Shown here: positions 17,745-26,562 of the stretch, in pieces
Layout of the letters: each line of letters starts with the position of its first letter
How positions within the stretch are numbered: the first letter of the stretch is position 1
Source of the DNA: Dactylosporangium sp. AC04546
GTDB lineage: Bacteria; Actinomycetota; Actinomycetes; Mycobacteriales; Micromonosporaceae
Length of the DNA stretch: 64,000 nucleotides
NCBI RefSeq assembly: GCF_022095675.1
Contig: NZ_JAHYSG010000065.1
Coordinates: forward strand, 6,279 to 70,278
Direction of reading: 5' to 3'
Position numbers and translations under genes: made by a program
Notes under the pieces: generated by a model
Databases searched by the model: none
The model's input: the letters and a program-made list of their open reading frames with translations, nothing else
What the model was told of the DNA's origin: nothing

Positions 17745-17804
17745 GACGTTGGTCGATCTACCCGCGTTCCGCGCGATCAACTGAAAGGTAGATCGACCAA
17801 CGTC
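17745..17804. repeat. Family B hairpin copy 2
   Basis: Perfect 18-base arms beginning GACGTTGGTCGATC enclose a 24-base loop. It lies 41 bases beyond the 3' end of the chemoreceptor gene and could terminate it. The arm is nearly identical to the copies at 4807 and 35242 and shares GGTCGATC with the adjacent palindrome array. Confidence 0.8.
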
Positions 17805-17844
17805 TACAGCCACCGTGCCGTTCCACCGTAGGCGGGCAGCGCGG

Positions 17845-19566
17845 TCAGAAGCGGTCGAACTTCGACTCGTCGATGTCAGGAACCGATACCTCCGCTGTGC
17901 GGGCGGTGCCGGCGTACGCCGGGGCCGGACGACGGCCGCCGCGCCCAGCCGAGCTGCGCGACTGGCCGCCGCGGGACACCTCGCCGAAGGCGCTGCGGTT
18001 CGACGGGCGCCGCAGGCCCGAGTCGCCCGTGTTGAAGAACGTCATCAGATCCTGCAGCTGGTGCGTCTGAGCGGCCATCTCCTCGGCAGTCGCCGCCAGT
18101 TCCTCGCTAGAGGAGGCCGTCTGCTCGGTCACCTTGCCGATCTGGGTCATCGCGATGTTGATCTGGCGGACCCCGGTCGCCTGTTCGTTGCTGGAGGCGG
18201 CGATCTCCTGCACCAGGTCCGAGGTACGCGTGATGCTCGGAATGATCTTCCCCAGCAGGTCGCCGGCGCGCTCGGCCGTCTGGACGCTGCCCGCGGCCAG
18301 CTCGCTGATCTCCTGGGCGGCGATCTGGCTGCGTTCGGCGAGTTTGCCGACCTCCGTCGCCACGACCGCGAAGCCCTTGCCGTGCTCGCCGGCCCGGGCC
18401 GCCTCGATCGTCGCGTTGAGCGCCAGCATGTTCGTCTGGAAGGCGATGTCGTCGATGATCCCGATCTTGCTCGTGATCTGCTTCATCGCGTCGACGGTGC
18501 GCTGGACGGCGGCACCGCCCTCGTGGGCCTCCGTGGCGGCCTGGCCGGCGATGCCCTCCGTCGTCGTCGCGTTGTCGCTGTTCTGGCTGATACTCGCGGT
18601 CATCTGCTCCATCGACGCGGTGGTCTCCTCCACGCTCGCCGCCTGCTCGGTGGCGGCCTGGGAGAGGCTCTGCGACGCGCCGCTGATCTGGTTCGAGGCG
18701 TTGGCGAGCTGGTGTGCCGCCTCGATCACCGTGCGGACCGTCTCGGTCAGGCGGTCCAGGGCGCTGTTCAGCGCGATGCCCATCCGGCCGACCTCGTCGC
18801 GGCTCGTCACGCCGAGGCGCTGATCGAGGCGGCCGTCGGCGAGGCCGGAGAGCACGGTGACCGTCTCCTTCAGCGGGCGCGACACCGCCCGCACGACCAC
18901 GGTGACCATGGAGAACGTGATGAGGACGGCCAGCAGGGTCAGGCCGAGCAGCAGCACCTGCGCGGTGTTGTACTCCGATGCCGACGCGTCCAGCGCGTTG
19001 CGAGCCTCGCCGTTCTCCCGGTCGACCAGCTTGGCCAGCGCGCCGGAGATCTGTTCGGCGACCGGGTCGACCTCGTCGCGGCTGATCCGGTTGTACTCCG
19101 CGTAGTCGCGCGCGGTCGCCGCCGGGATCGACTTGCCGGTGAGGATCCGCTGGTAGGACGCGAACGCGGTGGAGAACGCGTCGCGGTCGGCCTTGCCGGT
19201 GGCGTCGGTGCTGAGGCCGGTGAAGCTCTTCCAGCTCTGCTCCAGGCCGGCGATCGCGTCCTGGACGAGCTGGGTCGACCGGGTCGCGTCGGCGTCGCTC
19301 TGCGCCAGGGCGAGGCCGCGCATCTGGAAGCGGATCTCCTTGTAGTCCAGCGCGACGTCGTCGAGCAGCTGCACCGAGCGCAGATTCTGGTGGTACAGCT
19401 GGGACAGCCGGTCCTGGCTGTTGCCGAGGTACAGCAGCCCGATCGCTCCGACGGCCGCGAGCAGCACGCACACCACGATGGCGACCACCCGCAGCTTCCA
19501 CGCGACGGACAGGTCCCGGAAGGCGGAGGTGAAGGAACGGCGGCTCGGCATCGTTGCTGTGCTCAT
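17845..19566 (-). CDS. Transmembrane methyl-accepting chemotaxis protein
   Basis: About 573 residues from the ATG at 19566 (an ATG at 19608 is also in frame). TM1 is residues ~25-47; a four-helix-bundle sensor of ~150 residues follows, then TM2 ([17 protein letters not shown]), a HAMP domain and a long signalling domain with the tip [19 protein letters not shown]. The C-terminal tail is Gly/Arg/Ser-rich and ends ESKFDRF; no NWETF-type tether is seen. It converges on the che operon and is the likely ligand-sensing partner for its CheA/CheW. Confidence 0.92.
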   Translation of the reverse strand: MSTATMPSRRSFTSAFRDLSVAWKLRVVAIVVCVLLAAVGAIGLLYLGNSQDRLSQLYHQNLRSVQLLDDVALDYKEIRFQMRGLALAQSDADATRSTQLVQDAIAGLEQSWKSFTGLSTDATGKADRDAFSTAFASYQRILTGKSIPAATARDYAEYNRISRDEVDPVAEQISGALAKLVDRENGEARNALDASASEYNTAQVLLLGLTLLAVLITFSMVTVVVRAVSRPLKETVTVLSGLADGRLDQRLGVTSRDEVGRMGIALNSALDRLTETVRTVIEAAHQLANASNQISGASQSLSQAATEQAASVEETTASMEQMTASISQNSDNATTTEGIAGQAATEAHEGGAAVQRTVDAMKQITSKIGIIDDIAFQTNMLALNATIEAARAGEHGKGFAVVATEVGKLAERSQIAAQEISELAAGSVQTAERAGDLLGKIIPSITRTSDLVQEIAASSNEQATGVRQINIAMTQIGKVTEQTASSSEELAATAEEMAAQTHQLQDLMTFFNTGDSGLRRPSNRSAFGEVSRGGQSRSSAGRGGRRPAPAYAGTARTAEVSVPDIDESKFDRF

Positions 19567-19633
19567 CGTGGCAAGGCCCCCCGTGCGACGGTTCTCGCCC
19601 ACACCCATCGGACCCGCCCAGGAAAGTCTGAGG

Positions 19634-20260
19634 TTAAGCCGGGGGCAGGTTCACCGCGATCTCCTCACCGAGCGTGGCGCCGAGCTGCAGCGGCAGGTCG
19701 TCGCCGCTCCAGAACTTGCCCGGGTCGTACCAGTTCGCCCGTTTGCCGCCGGGCAGCAGGCCCATCGCCTCGTAGGTGACGGCCACCACCTCGGCGCAGT
19801 AGGCGGTCTCCAGCGAGGCGTCGCTGTGCTGCCGCAGGTTGGGCAGCCGGCCCTGGAACCACCGGCCGGCGAGCCGCGCGGTGGAGGGGAACGGCGTGCC
19901 GTCGAGGCGCGCGACCGTCCGCAGTACCGCATCCTCCATCGCCGGATTCACCTCGAAGTGCAGCTGGCGCAGCCAGGCGCGCTGGCCGTAGCGGCGGCCC
20001 CAGACCAGCACGGCGTCACGCAGGTCGTGCAGCTGCACACCGCGGTGATGGGTCCCCGTCCACCGGTCGGGCAGCGACTTGCCCAGCTCCGCGTGCCACA
20101 TGAGCGGTGGCATGTCATCGAGTACCACGGCCATGCCGACATGGTTGACCGGACTGTTCGTCAGGGTCTGGATCGCGCGGTCGGCGGTCGAACGGCCGCG
20201 GAACACCCACAGGTCACCGGTGCGGGTCATCCGCACGGCTTCGTCGAGATCGACGCTCAC
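19634..20260 (-). CDS. YiiX/NlpC-P60-like papain-fold protein
   Basis: A 208-residue protein. An early His ([11 protein letters not shown]) and a late Cys ([16 protein letters not shown]) appear in the order expected for circularly permuted NlpC/P60 (YiiX-like) hydrolases, which cut amide or thioester-type bonds. There is no signal peptide, so it acts inside the cell. The substrate is unknown. The assignment rests on motif order only. It is divergent from a small membrane protein at 20281. Confidence 0.6.
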   Translation of the reverse strand: MSVDLDEAVRMTRTGDLWVFRGRSTADRAIQTLTNSPVNHVGMAVVLDDMPPLMWHAELGKSLPDRWTGTHHRGVQLHDLRDAVLVWGRRYGQRAWLRQLHFEVNPAMEDAVLRTVARLDGTPFPSTARLAGRWFQGRLPNLRQHSDASLETAYCAEVVAVTYEAMGLLPGGKRANWYDPGKFWSGDDLPLQLGATLGEEIAVNLPPA

Positions 20261-20280
20261 CGCCGTTAGCCTAGGTGCTC

Positions 20281-20487
20281 ATGAAGGCGAAGTGGTGGAA
20301 GGTGCTCGGCCTGGCGGGTGTCGTCGGCGTGGCGGCGACCGGGGCGCTGGTGGTGCGGGCGGAGCGGCGGCGCCGGGCGTACACGCCCGAGGAGATCCGC
20401 GCCAGGCTGCAGGAGCGGCACAGCATCGCACAGAGCGGGACGAGTCGCGGCTCACGTACCAGTGATCCCGATGGTCACTTAGGGTAG
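20281..20487 (+). CDS. Small single-pass membrane protein
   Basis: A 68-residue protein: MKAKWWKVLGLAGVVGVAATGALVV forms one membrane helix, followed by a basic patch RAERRRRAY and a polar tail. A GTG at 20275 is also in frame. No family is recognised. It ends five bases before serA, so the two may be cotranscribed. Confidence 0.6.
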   Translation: MKAKWWKVLGLAGVVGVAATGALVVRAERRRRAYTPEEIRARLQERHSIAQSGTSRGSRTSDPDGHLG

Positions 20488-20492
20488 GTAAT

Positions 20493-21719
20493 GTGCAGTC
20501 ACTGACATCCCAGGCCGACCCCGTGCGGGTCCTGTTCCTCGAAAACATCCACCCGGTCGCGGTCGAGCGGATGCGATCCGAGGGATACCAGGTTGAGACC
20601 ATCGGGCGCGCGCTCGACGAGGACGAGCTGATCGCCAAGCTCGACGGGGTCCACCTGCTGGGCATCCGGTCCAAGACGCAGGTCACCGCGGCCGCGCTGG
20701 CTCAGGCGCCGCAGCTGCGCGCGATCGGCGCGTTCTGCATCGGCACCGACCAGATCGACCTGCGCTCCGCGGCCGAGACCGGCATCGCGGTGTTCAACGC
20801 GCCCTTCTCCAACACGCGCAGTGTCGTCGAGCTCGCCGTCGCCGAGATCATCGCGCTCACCCGCCGGCTCACCGAGAAGAACGCCGGCATGCACAACGGC
20901 GTCTGGGACAAGGACGCCGAGGGCAGCCACGAGGTGCGCGGCCGGTCCATCGGCATCGTCGGCTACGGCAACATCGGCACGCAGCTGTCCGTGCTCGCCG
21001 AGAACCTGGGTCTGCGGGTGTACTTCTACGACACCGCCGACAAGCTCGCGCTCGGCAACGCCCAGCGCTGCGACAGCCTCGACGAGCTGCTGGAGCGCTC
21101 CGACATCGTCACCCTGCACGTCGACGGGCGCCCGGGCAACAGCGGCTTCTTCGGCGAGGAGCAGTTCGCCAGGATGCGCCCGCGCAGCATCTTCCTCAAC
21201 CTGAGCCGCGGCTTCGTGATCGACCACGACGCGCTGCGCCGCCACCTCGACAACGGGCACCTCGCCGGTGCGGCCGTCGACGTGTTCCCGAAGGAGCCGA
21301 AGGGCAAGGGCGACGAGTTCCAGTCGGCCCTGCGCGGCCTGCCCAACGTCATCCTGACCCCGCACATCGGCGGGTCGACGGAGGAGGCCCAGTCCGACAT
21401 CGGCTCGTTCGTCGCCGAGAAGCTGCACAAGTACGTGGCGGAGGGCTCCACGACGCTCAGCGTCAACCTGCCGTCGCTCAACCTGCAGCAGGCCCCCGGC
21501 ACGCACCGCATCGCCCTGCTGCACCACAACGTGCCGGGTGTGCTCGCCGACGTCAACAGCATCCTGGCCGGCCACAAGGTCAACGTGGAGGGCCAGATCC
21601 TGGCCACCCGCGGCGAGTACGGCTACCTGCTCGCCGACATCGCGATCGACTACCCGGACGAGATCCTGGCCCAGCTCAGCGGCATGGCCACGACGGTCCA
21701 GCTCCGCGTGCTGTCCTAG
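20493..21719 (+). CDS. serA: D-3-phosphoglycerate dehydrogenase
   Basis: 408 residues, the shorter E. coli-like SerA that makes 3-phosphohydroxypyruvate for serine synthesis. It has the Rossmann motif GYGNIGTQ, substrate Arg in NLSRGF, and the catalytic His in TPHIGGSTEEAQ. A C-terminal ACT domain (IALLHHNVPGVLADVNSIL) suggests serine feedback. The GTG start follows AGGGTAGG. Most actinobacteria carry a longer SerA with an extra domain, so this may be a second copy. A strong hairpin follows at 21732. Confidence 0.93.
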   Translation: MQSLTSQADPVRVLFLENIHPVAVERMRSEGYQVETIGRALDEDELIAKLDGVHLLGIRSKTQVTAAALAQAPQLRAIGAFCIGTDQIDLRSAAETGIAVFNAPFSNTRSVVELAVAEIIALTRRLTEKNAGMHNGVWDKDAEGSHEVRGRSIGIVGYGNIGTQLSVLAENLGLRVYFYDTADKLALGNAQRCDSLDELLERSDIVTLHVDGRPGNSGFFGEEQFARMRPRSIFLNLSRGFVIDHDALRRHLDNGHLAGAAVDVFPKEPKGKGDEFQSALRGLPNVILTPHIGGSTEEAQSDIGSFVAEKLHKYVAEGSTTLSVNLPSLNLQQAPGTHRIALLHHNVPGVLADVNSILAGHKVNVEGQILATRGEYGYLLADIAIDYPDEILAQLSGMATTVQLRVLS

Positions 21720-21731
21720 GACCGCCAAGTC

Positions 21732-21813
21732 CGCGTCGATCTTGGAGTTGTGGCGCCGGCAATCTCCCGGCTTGCCCGACTCTGTCAGGCACCACAACTC
21801 CAAGATCGACGCG
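21732..21813. terminator. Long hairpin between convergent genes
   Basis: Perfect 22-base arms starting CGCGTCGATCTTGGAGTTG, with further pairing (GCC/GGC) after one mismatch, enclose a loop of about 30 bases. It fills the space between the serA stop and the SRPBCC stop, so it can end transcription from both sides. Its ends differ from families A and B. Confidence 0.7.
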
Positions 21814-21814
21814 T

Positions 21815-22435
21815 TCAGGACGCTGCGTCCGGGGCGAACTGGCCCATCGACGCCTCCACGGCCGCCTCCACCTCGGCCTCCGTCGCCGTGCCCGACTCGC
21901 GGGCCACAGCCGCCCAGGCGTGCACCGACTGGCGGGCGAACTCCTGGCCCTCCGCCGTGGCGGCGAAGGCGAGGGGGTCGCCGTCGAACTCGCCGTGGAG
22001 GTGCCGGGCCAGGGCCATGAGCGCCCCGTCCCACCCGGGCCCGACGTAGAGCGCCCCGGCGCCGCCGCCGGCGATCTCGATCGGGACCGTGTGCTCCAGC
22101 TCCAGCAGCGCGCGGTCGCCGTCGGCACTGAGGCGGACCGTCACGATGCTCGTCGGGCCGCCGAACGTGACCTTCAGCCGCGAAGGCGGCGAGCACTCCA
22201 GGATGTCGCCGCCCGCGTTGCCCTCCAGCTGGAAGCTGCCCCCGGCCCGCAGGTCCCCGCTGATCGGCATCAGCCAGCGTGCGATGCGGGACGGGTCGGT
22301 GATCGCGTCCCACACGTCGGGAACGTCGGCGTCGTACGAGCGGCGCAGCCGCACCGCGACCGTCTCCCCGCTCGCCGACGGCAGCCGGCTGACCTCGCGG
22401 TGAATGGCCTTCAGGTGCCCGGCGATGTCCATCAT
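21815..22435 (-). CDS. SRPBCC (AHSA1-type) protein
   Basis: 206 residues from the ATG at 22435, which overlaps the ArsR stop (ATGA). SRPBCC features are RRSYDADVPDVWDAITDPSRIARWL, GDLRAGGSFQLEGNAGG and a C-terminal helix LMALARHLHGEF. An extra ~50-residue acidic Ala/Glu tail follows. It forms a two-gene unit with the ArsR gene, like the pair at 3842-4626. The ligand is unknown. Confidence 0.85.
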   Translation of the reverse strand: MMDIAGHLKAIHREVSRLPSASGETVAVRLRRSYDADVPDVWDAITDPSRIARWLMPISGDLRAGGSFQLEGNAGGDILECSPPSRLKVTFGGPTSIVTVRLSADGDRALLELEHTVPIEIAGGGAGALYVGPGWDGALMALARHLHGEFDGDPLAFAATAEGQEFARQSVHAWAAVARESGTATEAEVEAAVEASMGQFAPDAAS

Positions 22436-22791
22436 GGGTCGTCTCCCCTCGTCTCGTTGCCACGGATCCGGCGCGCACGCCTGCCCCGGGCCAGCTCGGT
22501 GGCCAGGGCGTCGAGGTGCTGGTCCCAGGTCCGGCGGAACCGGTCCAGCCACGCGTCCACCTCGCGCAGCGGCGCGGCGTCGACGGCGTAGAGCCGCCGG
22601 GCCCCGTCCACCCGCACCGTGGCGAAGCCGTGCTCGCGGAGCACCTTGAGGTGCTGTGAGACGGCGGGCTGGGAGATCCGGAACTCCTCCTGCACGACGG
22701 CGCTGATCGCCCCGGAGGCCTGCTCGCCGTCGGCGAGCAGCTCCAGGATGCGCCGCCGCACGGGGTCCCCGAGGACGTCGAACGCGTGCAC
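22432..22791 (-). CDS. ArsR-family transcriptional repressor
   Basis: About 119 residues from a GTG at 22791. The ArsR core is VLGDPVRRRILELLADGEQ followed by QEEFRISQPAVSQHLKVLREHGFA, then the wing DGARRLYAVD. No metal site is seen. Upstream lies the palindrome CTTATATAAG, which could serve as -10 and operator together, giving a nearly leaderless mRNA. It probably represses itself and the SRPBCC gene. Confidence 0.85.
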   Translation of the reverse strand: MHAFDVLGDPVRRRILELLADGEQASGAISAVVQEEFRISQPAVSQHLKVLREHGFATVRVDGARRLYAVDAAPLREVDAWLDRFRRTWDQHLDALATELARGRRARRIRGNETRGDDP

Positions 22792-22800
22792 AAGTCGCAG

Positions 22801-22819
22801 CTTATATAAGTCGACGCTT
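22801..22819 (-). promoter_or_regulatory. Candidate promoter/operator of the second ArsR gene
   Basis: CTTATATAAG (22801-22810) is a perfect AT-rich palindrome in very GC-rich DNA, followed by AAGTCGACGCTT. It lies 10-28 bases before the ArsR GTG and overlaps the stop codon of the DUF2306 gene. AT-rich bases at this place suggest the -10 region with an overlapping operator. Confidence 0.45.
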
Positions 22820-23440
22820 AATTGATAGCTCCGCGACGACGATGTTGATGAACCAGCCGGCGAACATGCACCAGGCCCGCGCGTCGGCGTCCGGCGCGCC
22901 GGCGAAGGCCGTGTAGAAGCCGTGCGTGAACGCCTGCGTGCCGGCGCCCATGGCGAGCGCGTACGCACGGATCATCCACGCCCGGTGCGTGCGCACGTCA
23001 CGCCGCCGGATCGCGGCGAAGCCGGCGACGATCGCACCGGCCATCACTCCGCCGACGACCAGCCGCTGGATGTTCGTGAACGTGTTGTCGGAGTCCGGCA
23101 GCTGATAGAAGAGCGTCATCCAGATCCCGGACAGCGCGACGGCCAGCCCGGCCGGCACGAGCACCCGGCCGGTGAGCCGGTGCCAGCGCGGGCGGCGCCG
23201 GCGCAGCCCCGGATGGAACTGGAACGCGCCCAGGATGCTGTAGAGCGTGGCGCCCACGATGTGCACCACGACCGGCACCGGCATGTCGTGGAACCGCGCG
23301 TTGTCCGGGGTGACCTCGGTCCCGGCGGCGAGCGTGCCCACCCGGAACGCCCCGGCGATGACCGGGATCGCCGCGAGCGCGAGCAGTCCCGCGGGGACGA
23401 GCCAGTCCGGGCGTCTCCTCACTGCTGTCGTCATGCTCAT
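22802..23440 (-). CDS. DUF2306 membrane protein
   Basis: 212 residues with about six membrane helices: WLVPAGLLALAAIPVIAG, VVVHIVGATLYSILGAFQF, RVLVPAGLAVALSGIW, LVVGGVMAGAIVAGF and others. HPGLRRRRPRWHRLTGR and RTHRAWMIRAYALAMGAGTQAFT are typical of DUF2306, whose function is unknown. The ATG at 23440 is chosen (MSMTTAVRRR). Its stop lies inside the ArsR promoter, so read-through into the ArsR pair is possible. Confidence 0.85.
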   Translation of the reverse strand: MSMTTAVRRRPDWLVPAGLLALAAIPVIAGAFRVGTLAAGTEVTPDNARFHDMPVPVVVHIVGATLYSILGAFQFHPGLRRRRPRWHRLTGRVLVPAGLAVALSGIWMTLFYQLPDSDNTFTNIQRLVVGGVMAGAIVAGFAAIRRRDVRTHRAWMIRAYALAMGAGTQAFTHGFYTAFAGAPDADARAWCMFAGWFINIVVAELSIKRRLI

Positions 23441-23499
23441 GATGATTCGGGGGTTCCGGCGGTACCACATCGGCCCGCGAGCGGCGGGAAACTAGGCCC

Positions 23500-24180
23500 T
23501 CAGAACGAGCCGCCACTGTACTTTTGCGGCCGCACACGGTCGGTCTCGTAGGCCCACATCGCGATCTCGACCCGGTTCCGCGCCCCGATCTTGTTCATCA
23601 GGCTGGCGACGTGGGTCTTGACGGTACTGAGCGTGATGCGCAGCTCCTGGGCGATCTCGGCGTTGGTGCGCCCCTGGGCGAGCGCCCCCACGACCTGCTC
23701 CTCCCGGTCGGTGAGCGGCTCGATCGGCTGCCGGGTCGGCTGCACCGGTCCGGCCGCGGCGAACGCCCGCAGCAGCCGGGTGGTGACGCTGGGCGCGATG
23801 AGCGCGTCGCCGCCGGCCGCCGCGTGCACGGCCTGCACGAGCAGGGCGGGCCCGGCATCCTTGAGCAGGAACCCGCGCGCCCCGGCCCGCAGCGCCGCGT
23901 ACACGTACTCGTCGAGGTCGAACGTGGTGATGACGACGACCGCGAGCGGGTCGGCGACCTGCGGCCCGGCGAGCGCCCGGGTCGCCTCGATGCCGTCGAG
24001 ACCGGGCATGCGGATGTCGAGCAGGCACACATCGGGCCGCTCCCGCCGGGCCAGCTCAACCGCCCGCCGCCCGTCACCGGCCTCGGCGACGACCTCGATG
24101 CCCGGCTGCGCGTTGAGGATCATGGTAAGCCCGGTCCGGACGATCTCCTGGTCGTCGGCCACGAGCACGCGCACCGTCAC
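23500..24180 (-). CDS. LuxR/NarL-type response regulator
   Basis: 226 residues. The receiver has DD at 9-10, phospho-acceptor Asp55 (LLDIRMPGLDG), Thr in VVITTFDLDEYVYAALRAGA and Lys in LLKDAGP. The C-terminal LuxR helix-turn-helix reads LTDREEQVVGALAQGRTNAEIAQEL. Its GTG overlaps the stop of the sensor kinase gene, so the pair forms one two-component system. Target genes are unknown. Confidence 0.93.
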   Translation of the reverse strand: MTVRVLVADDQEIVRTGLTMILNAQPGIEVVAEAGDGRRAVELARRERPDVCLLDIRMPGLDGIEATRALAGPQVADPLAVVVITTFDLDEYVYAALRAGARGFLLKDAGPALLVQAVHAAAGGDALIAPSVTTRLLRAFAAAGPVQPTRQPIEPLTDREEQVVGALAQGRTNAEIAQELRITLSTVKTHVASLMNKIGARNRVEIAMWAYETDRVRPQKYSGGSF

Positions 24181-25679
24181 GCGACCGCCCCGCCACCGCT
24201 GGCAACCCGCCCGCCGAACGGCGGCGCCGCGGCCACCTCAGCGGTCGCGCCGGCAACCCGCCCGTGGAACGGCAACACCCCGGCCACCTCGGCCGTCGCG
24301 CCAGCGACCCGCCCATCGAGCGGCAAGGCCGCAGCCGGCGCACCGGCAGCGCGGTCGGGGTGACTGCTGGCCGCGGTCACGGTCGCGCCCGCAACCCGGC
24401 CGTCGAACGGCAGCACCCCGGCCACGTCGGCCGTCGCGCCGGTGAGCCGGCCGTCGAACGGCAGCACCGCGGCCACCGTCCAGCCCCGGCCGGGGGCCGG
24501 TCCGGCCTCGCAGGTTCCCCCGAGCAGCACGGCCCGCTCCCGCATCCCGATGAGGCCGTAACCAGGCCGGATCATCGTGCCGCCCTCCCCCTCGCCCGGC
24601 CGGGCCTCGCCGTCGTCGGTCACGCGCAGCCGGACCGCCCTGTCGTCGGCGGCGACCCGCACCTCGATCCGGGTGGCGTGCCGCGCGTGCCGCCGGGCGT
24701 TGGTGACCGACTCCTGGGCCAGCCGGTACACCGCGCTGCCGACCGCCGCCGGCACCTGCCCGACCGCGCCGTCGATCCGCACCTCCACGGCCGGCGCCAC
24801 GACCGGCGCCGGGTCGGCGAGCCGCTCGATGTCGGCGATACCCCCGGCAAGAGCTCCGGCCGAAGCGCCGACCGAAGCGCCAACGGACGCGCCAACCGAC
24901 GCGCCAACCGACGCGCCGGACGAGAATCCGTCCGTGGCGCCGGCCGGCGGAGCGTCCGGCTCCACGCCGCGCAGGAGCCGCACGATGGCCCGCATCTCGT
25001 CGAGTGCCTTCGCCGCCTCCGCCTCGATCACCTTCAGGGCGTCCACCGCCGCGCCCGGGGTGAGCTCCTCGGTGACGATGCCCGCCTGGGCCCGGATGCG
25101 CATCGCCGAGACGTGGTGGGCCACCGTGTCGTGCAGGTCGCGCGCCAGGCGCTCCCGCTCCAGCAGCCGGACCTGCTCGAACTCCCGGTGGCGGGCCCGG
25201 GCGCGGAACCGCAGCGCCAGGCCGAGTGCCGAGGCCGCCCCCAGGACGGCGAAGCCCTCCAGCACCTCGCCGCCGCCCACGTCGCCGACGAGCACCGTCG
25301 CAATGATCTTGGCCGTGATGATCGCCGAGCCGGTCACGGCCTCCGCGCCGGAGCCCCAGCGGAACAACGCGTAGGGCAGCAGCACCAGGAACGACAGCGC
25401 CAGCATGTCCGGTGGGGACCCGCTGGTCAGCAGGGCCGCCACCCCGCAGGCCGGGAACGCCACGGCGACCGGCAGCAGGGGGTGCGAGCGCCGCACCAGC
25501 AGCAGGGGCACCAGGCCCAGCGCGAGGCCGAGGCTCACCCACCGCCACGGCACGCCCGGGCGGAAGGCCGCCTCGAGCACCGCGAAGAGCGCGAACCCGG
25601 CGACGAGCGCCCAGTCCGGCCGCCCGCGCGGCGGCGCGCCGCCGGCCCGCGGCTCGCTCCAGACCGCCCGGAGAAACAT
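24177..25679 (-). CDS. Sensor histidine kinase with repetitive C-terminus
   Basis: 500 residues. Several N-terminal membrane helices (residues ~25-150), then the HisKA_3 box LARDLHDTVAHH with His183, a linker with five copies of a GASV-like unit (~252-277), and the ATPase (ESVTNARRHARH, GYGLIGMRERAVLLGG). The normal domain ends near VAAVLPFDGR at residue ~407. The remaining ~90 residues are imperfect copies of VLPFDGRVAGATAEVAG, which look like duplications of that very end. The repeats should not affect kinase activity directly. It partners the LuxR-type regulator. Confidence 0.9.
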   Translation of the reverse strand: MFLRAVWSEPRAGGAPPRGRPDWALVAGFALFAVLEAAFRPGVPWRWVSLGLALGLVPLLLVRRSHPLLPVAVAFPACGVAALLTSGSPPDMLALSFLVLLPYALFRWGSGAEAVTGSAIITAKIIATVLVGDVGGGEVLEGFAVLGAASALGLALRFRARARHREFEQVRLLERERLARDLHDTVAHHVSAMRIRAQAGIVTEELTPGAAVDALKVIEAEAAKALDEMRAIVRLLRGVEPDAPPAGATDGFSSGASVGASVGASVGASVGASAGALAGGIADIERLADPAPVVAPAVEVRIDGAVGQVPAAVGSAVYRLAQESVTNARRHARHATRIEVRVAADDRAVRLRVTDDGEARPGEGEGGTMIRPGYGLIGMRERAVLLGGTCEAGPAPGRGWTVAAVLPFDGRLTGATADVAGVLPFDGRVAGATVTAASSHPDRAAGAPAAALPLDGRVAGATAEVAGVLPFHGRVAGATAEVAAAPPFGGRVASGGGAVA

Positions 25680-25713
25680 GGATCGATGGTATGACTCCGG
25701 CGGGCGGCTCAGA

Positions 25714-26544
25714 TCAGTCCAAAGTACGAGTCACCGCGTCCACGAGCGTCGCCGCCTGGCGGTGGCCGGCCCGGGCCGAGGCCGCCCGGCGGGCCGGGTC
25801 GAGCGCGTTGCGGCCCATCGCGGCGCGCGACCCGGGGTCGGGGGTGACGACGAGGGACCGGACGTCGGGGCCCAGCGCGGCGATCTCCACGGCGACGCGG
25901 CCGGAGCGGCGGATGCCGCCGGTGATCGGGGCCAGCACGATCACCCGGTCGTAGCCGGCGGCGAGGTGGACGTGGGCGGGCGAGCGGACGCCGCCGTCCA
26001 TGTACCGCCGCCCGTCGATGGTGACCGCCGGCCAGACGATCGGCACGGCGCAGCTCGCCGCGACGGCCGAGACGAGGTCGACGCCCGAGGCGGCGTCGAA
26101 GACCACCTCCTCGCCGGTCTCCGCGTCGACGGCGGTGACCCGCAGCCGGGGCGGGTCGGGCCAGGCGTGCACGGGCAGCCGGCCGGCGATGACCGCGCGC
26201 CGCTCCTGCTCGGGAACCGTTGTGGCGCGCAGGGCCAGGTGACCCAGGTGGGCGAGGGCGGCGCGGTCGGAGCGGTGGACGGCCGCCGCGGCGTAGCGCA
26301 GGAGCACTCCGGGGCCCATCGCCGCCGCCAGCTCGCCGGTCGGCGGCGCGAGCTGCCTGGAGTACAACTCCTGCAACGAAAGGCCGGAGGTGATCTGGGC
26401 GCCGACCACCGCGCCCGCTGAGGTGCCGACGACGAGCCCGGCGTCGCGCAGGTCGAGGCCGGCCTCGGCCAGCCCGGTGAGGACGCCCGTCTCCCACGCG
26501 ACGCCGACCACGCCGCCACCGCCGAGCACTAAAGCCGTTGCCAT
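25714..26544 (-). CDS. Patatin-like phospholipase
   Basis: 276 residues from the ATG at 26544. Patatin motifs are complete: oxyanion loop [15 protein letters not shown], nucleophile GTSAG (Ser near residue 43) and catalytic Asp in YMDGGVRSP. This predicts a lipid acyl hydrolase of the RssA/bacterial patatin type. No signal peptide is present. It is divergent from RNase Z with 18 bases between start codons. Confidence 0.9.
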   Translation of the reverse strand: MATALVLGGGGVVGVAWETGVLTGLAEAGLDLRDAGLVVGTSAGAVVGAQITSGLSLQELYSRQLAPPTGELAAAMGPGVLLRYAAAAVHRSDRAALAHLGHLALRATTVPEQERRAVIAGRLPVHAWPDPPRLRVTAVDAETGEEVVFDAASGVDLVSAVAASCAVPIVWPAVTIDGRRYMDGGVRSPAHVHLAAGYDRVIVLAPITGGIRRSGRVAVEIAALGPDVRSLVVTPDPGSRAAMGRNALDPARRAASARAGHRQAATLVDAVTRTLD

Positions 26545-26562
26545 GCGCGAGAAGATATCGGG

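Noticed and set aside
17017..17784. Long open frames with RSIDRP-type repeats in several frames
   Set aside because: The openness follows from GATC/GTCGAC palindromes lacking stops; frames on both strands are equally open and no start signal or domain is seen.
20499..22793. A 764-codon reverse frame covering serA and the ArsR/SRPBCC region
   Set aside because: It crosses real genes on both strands and a hairpin, and encodes no domain.
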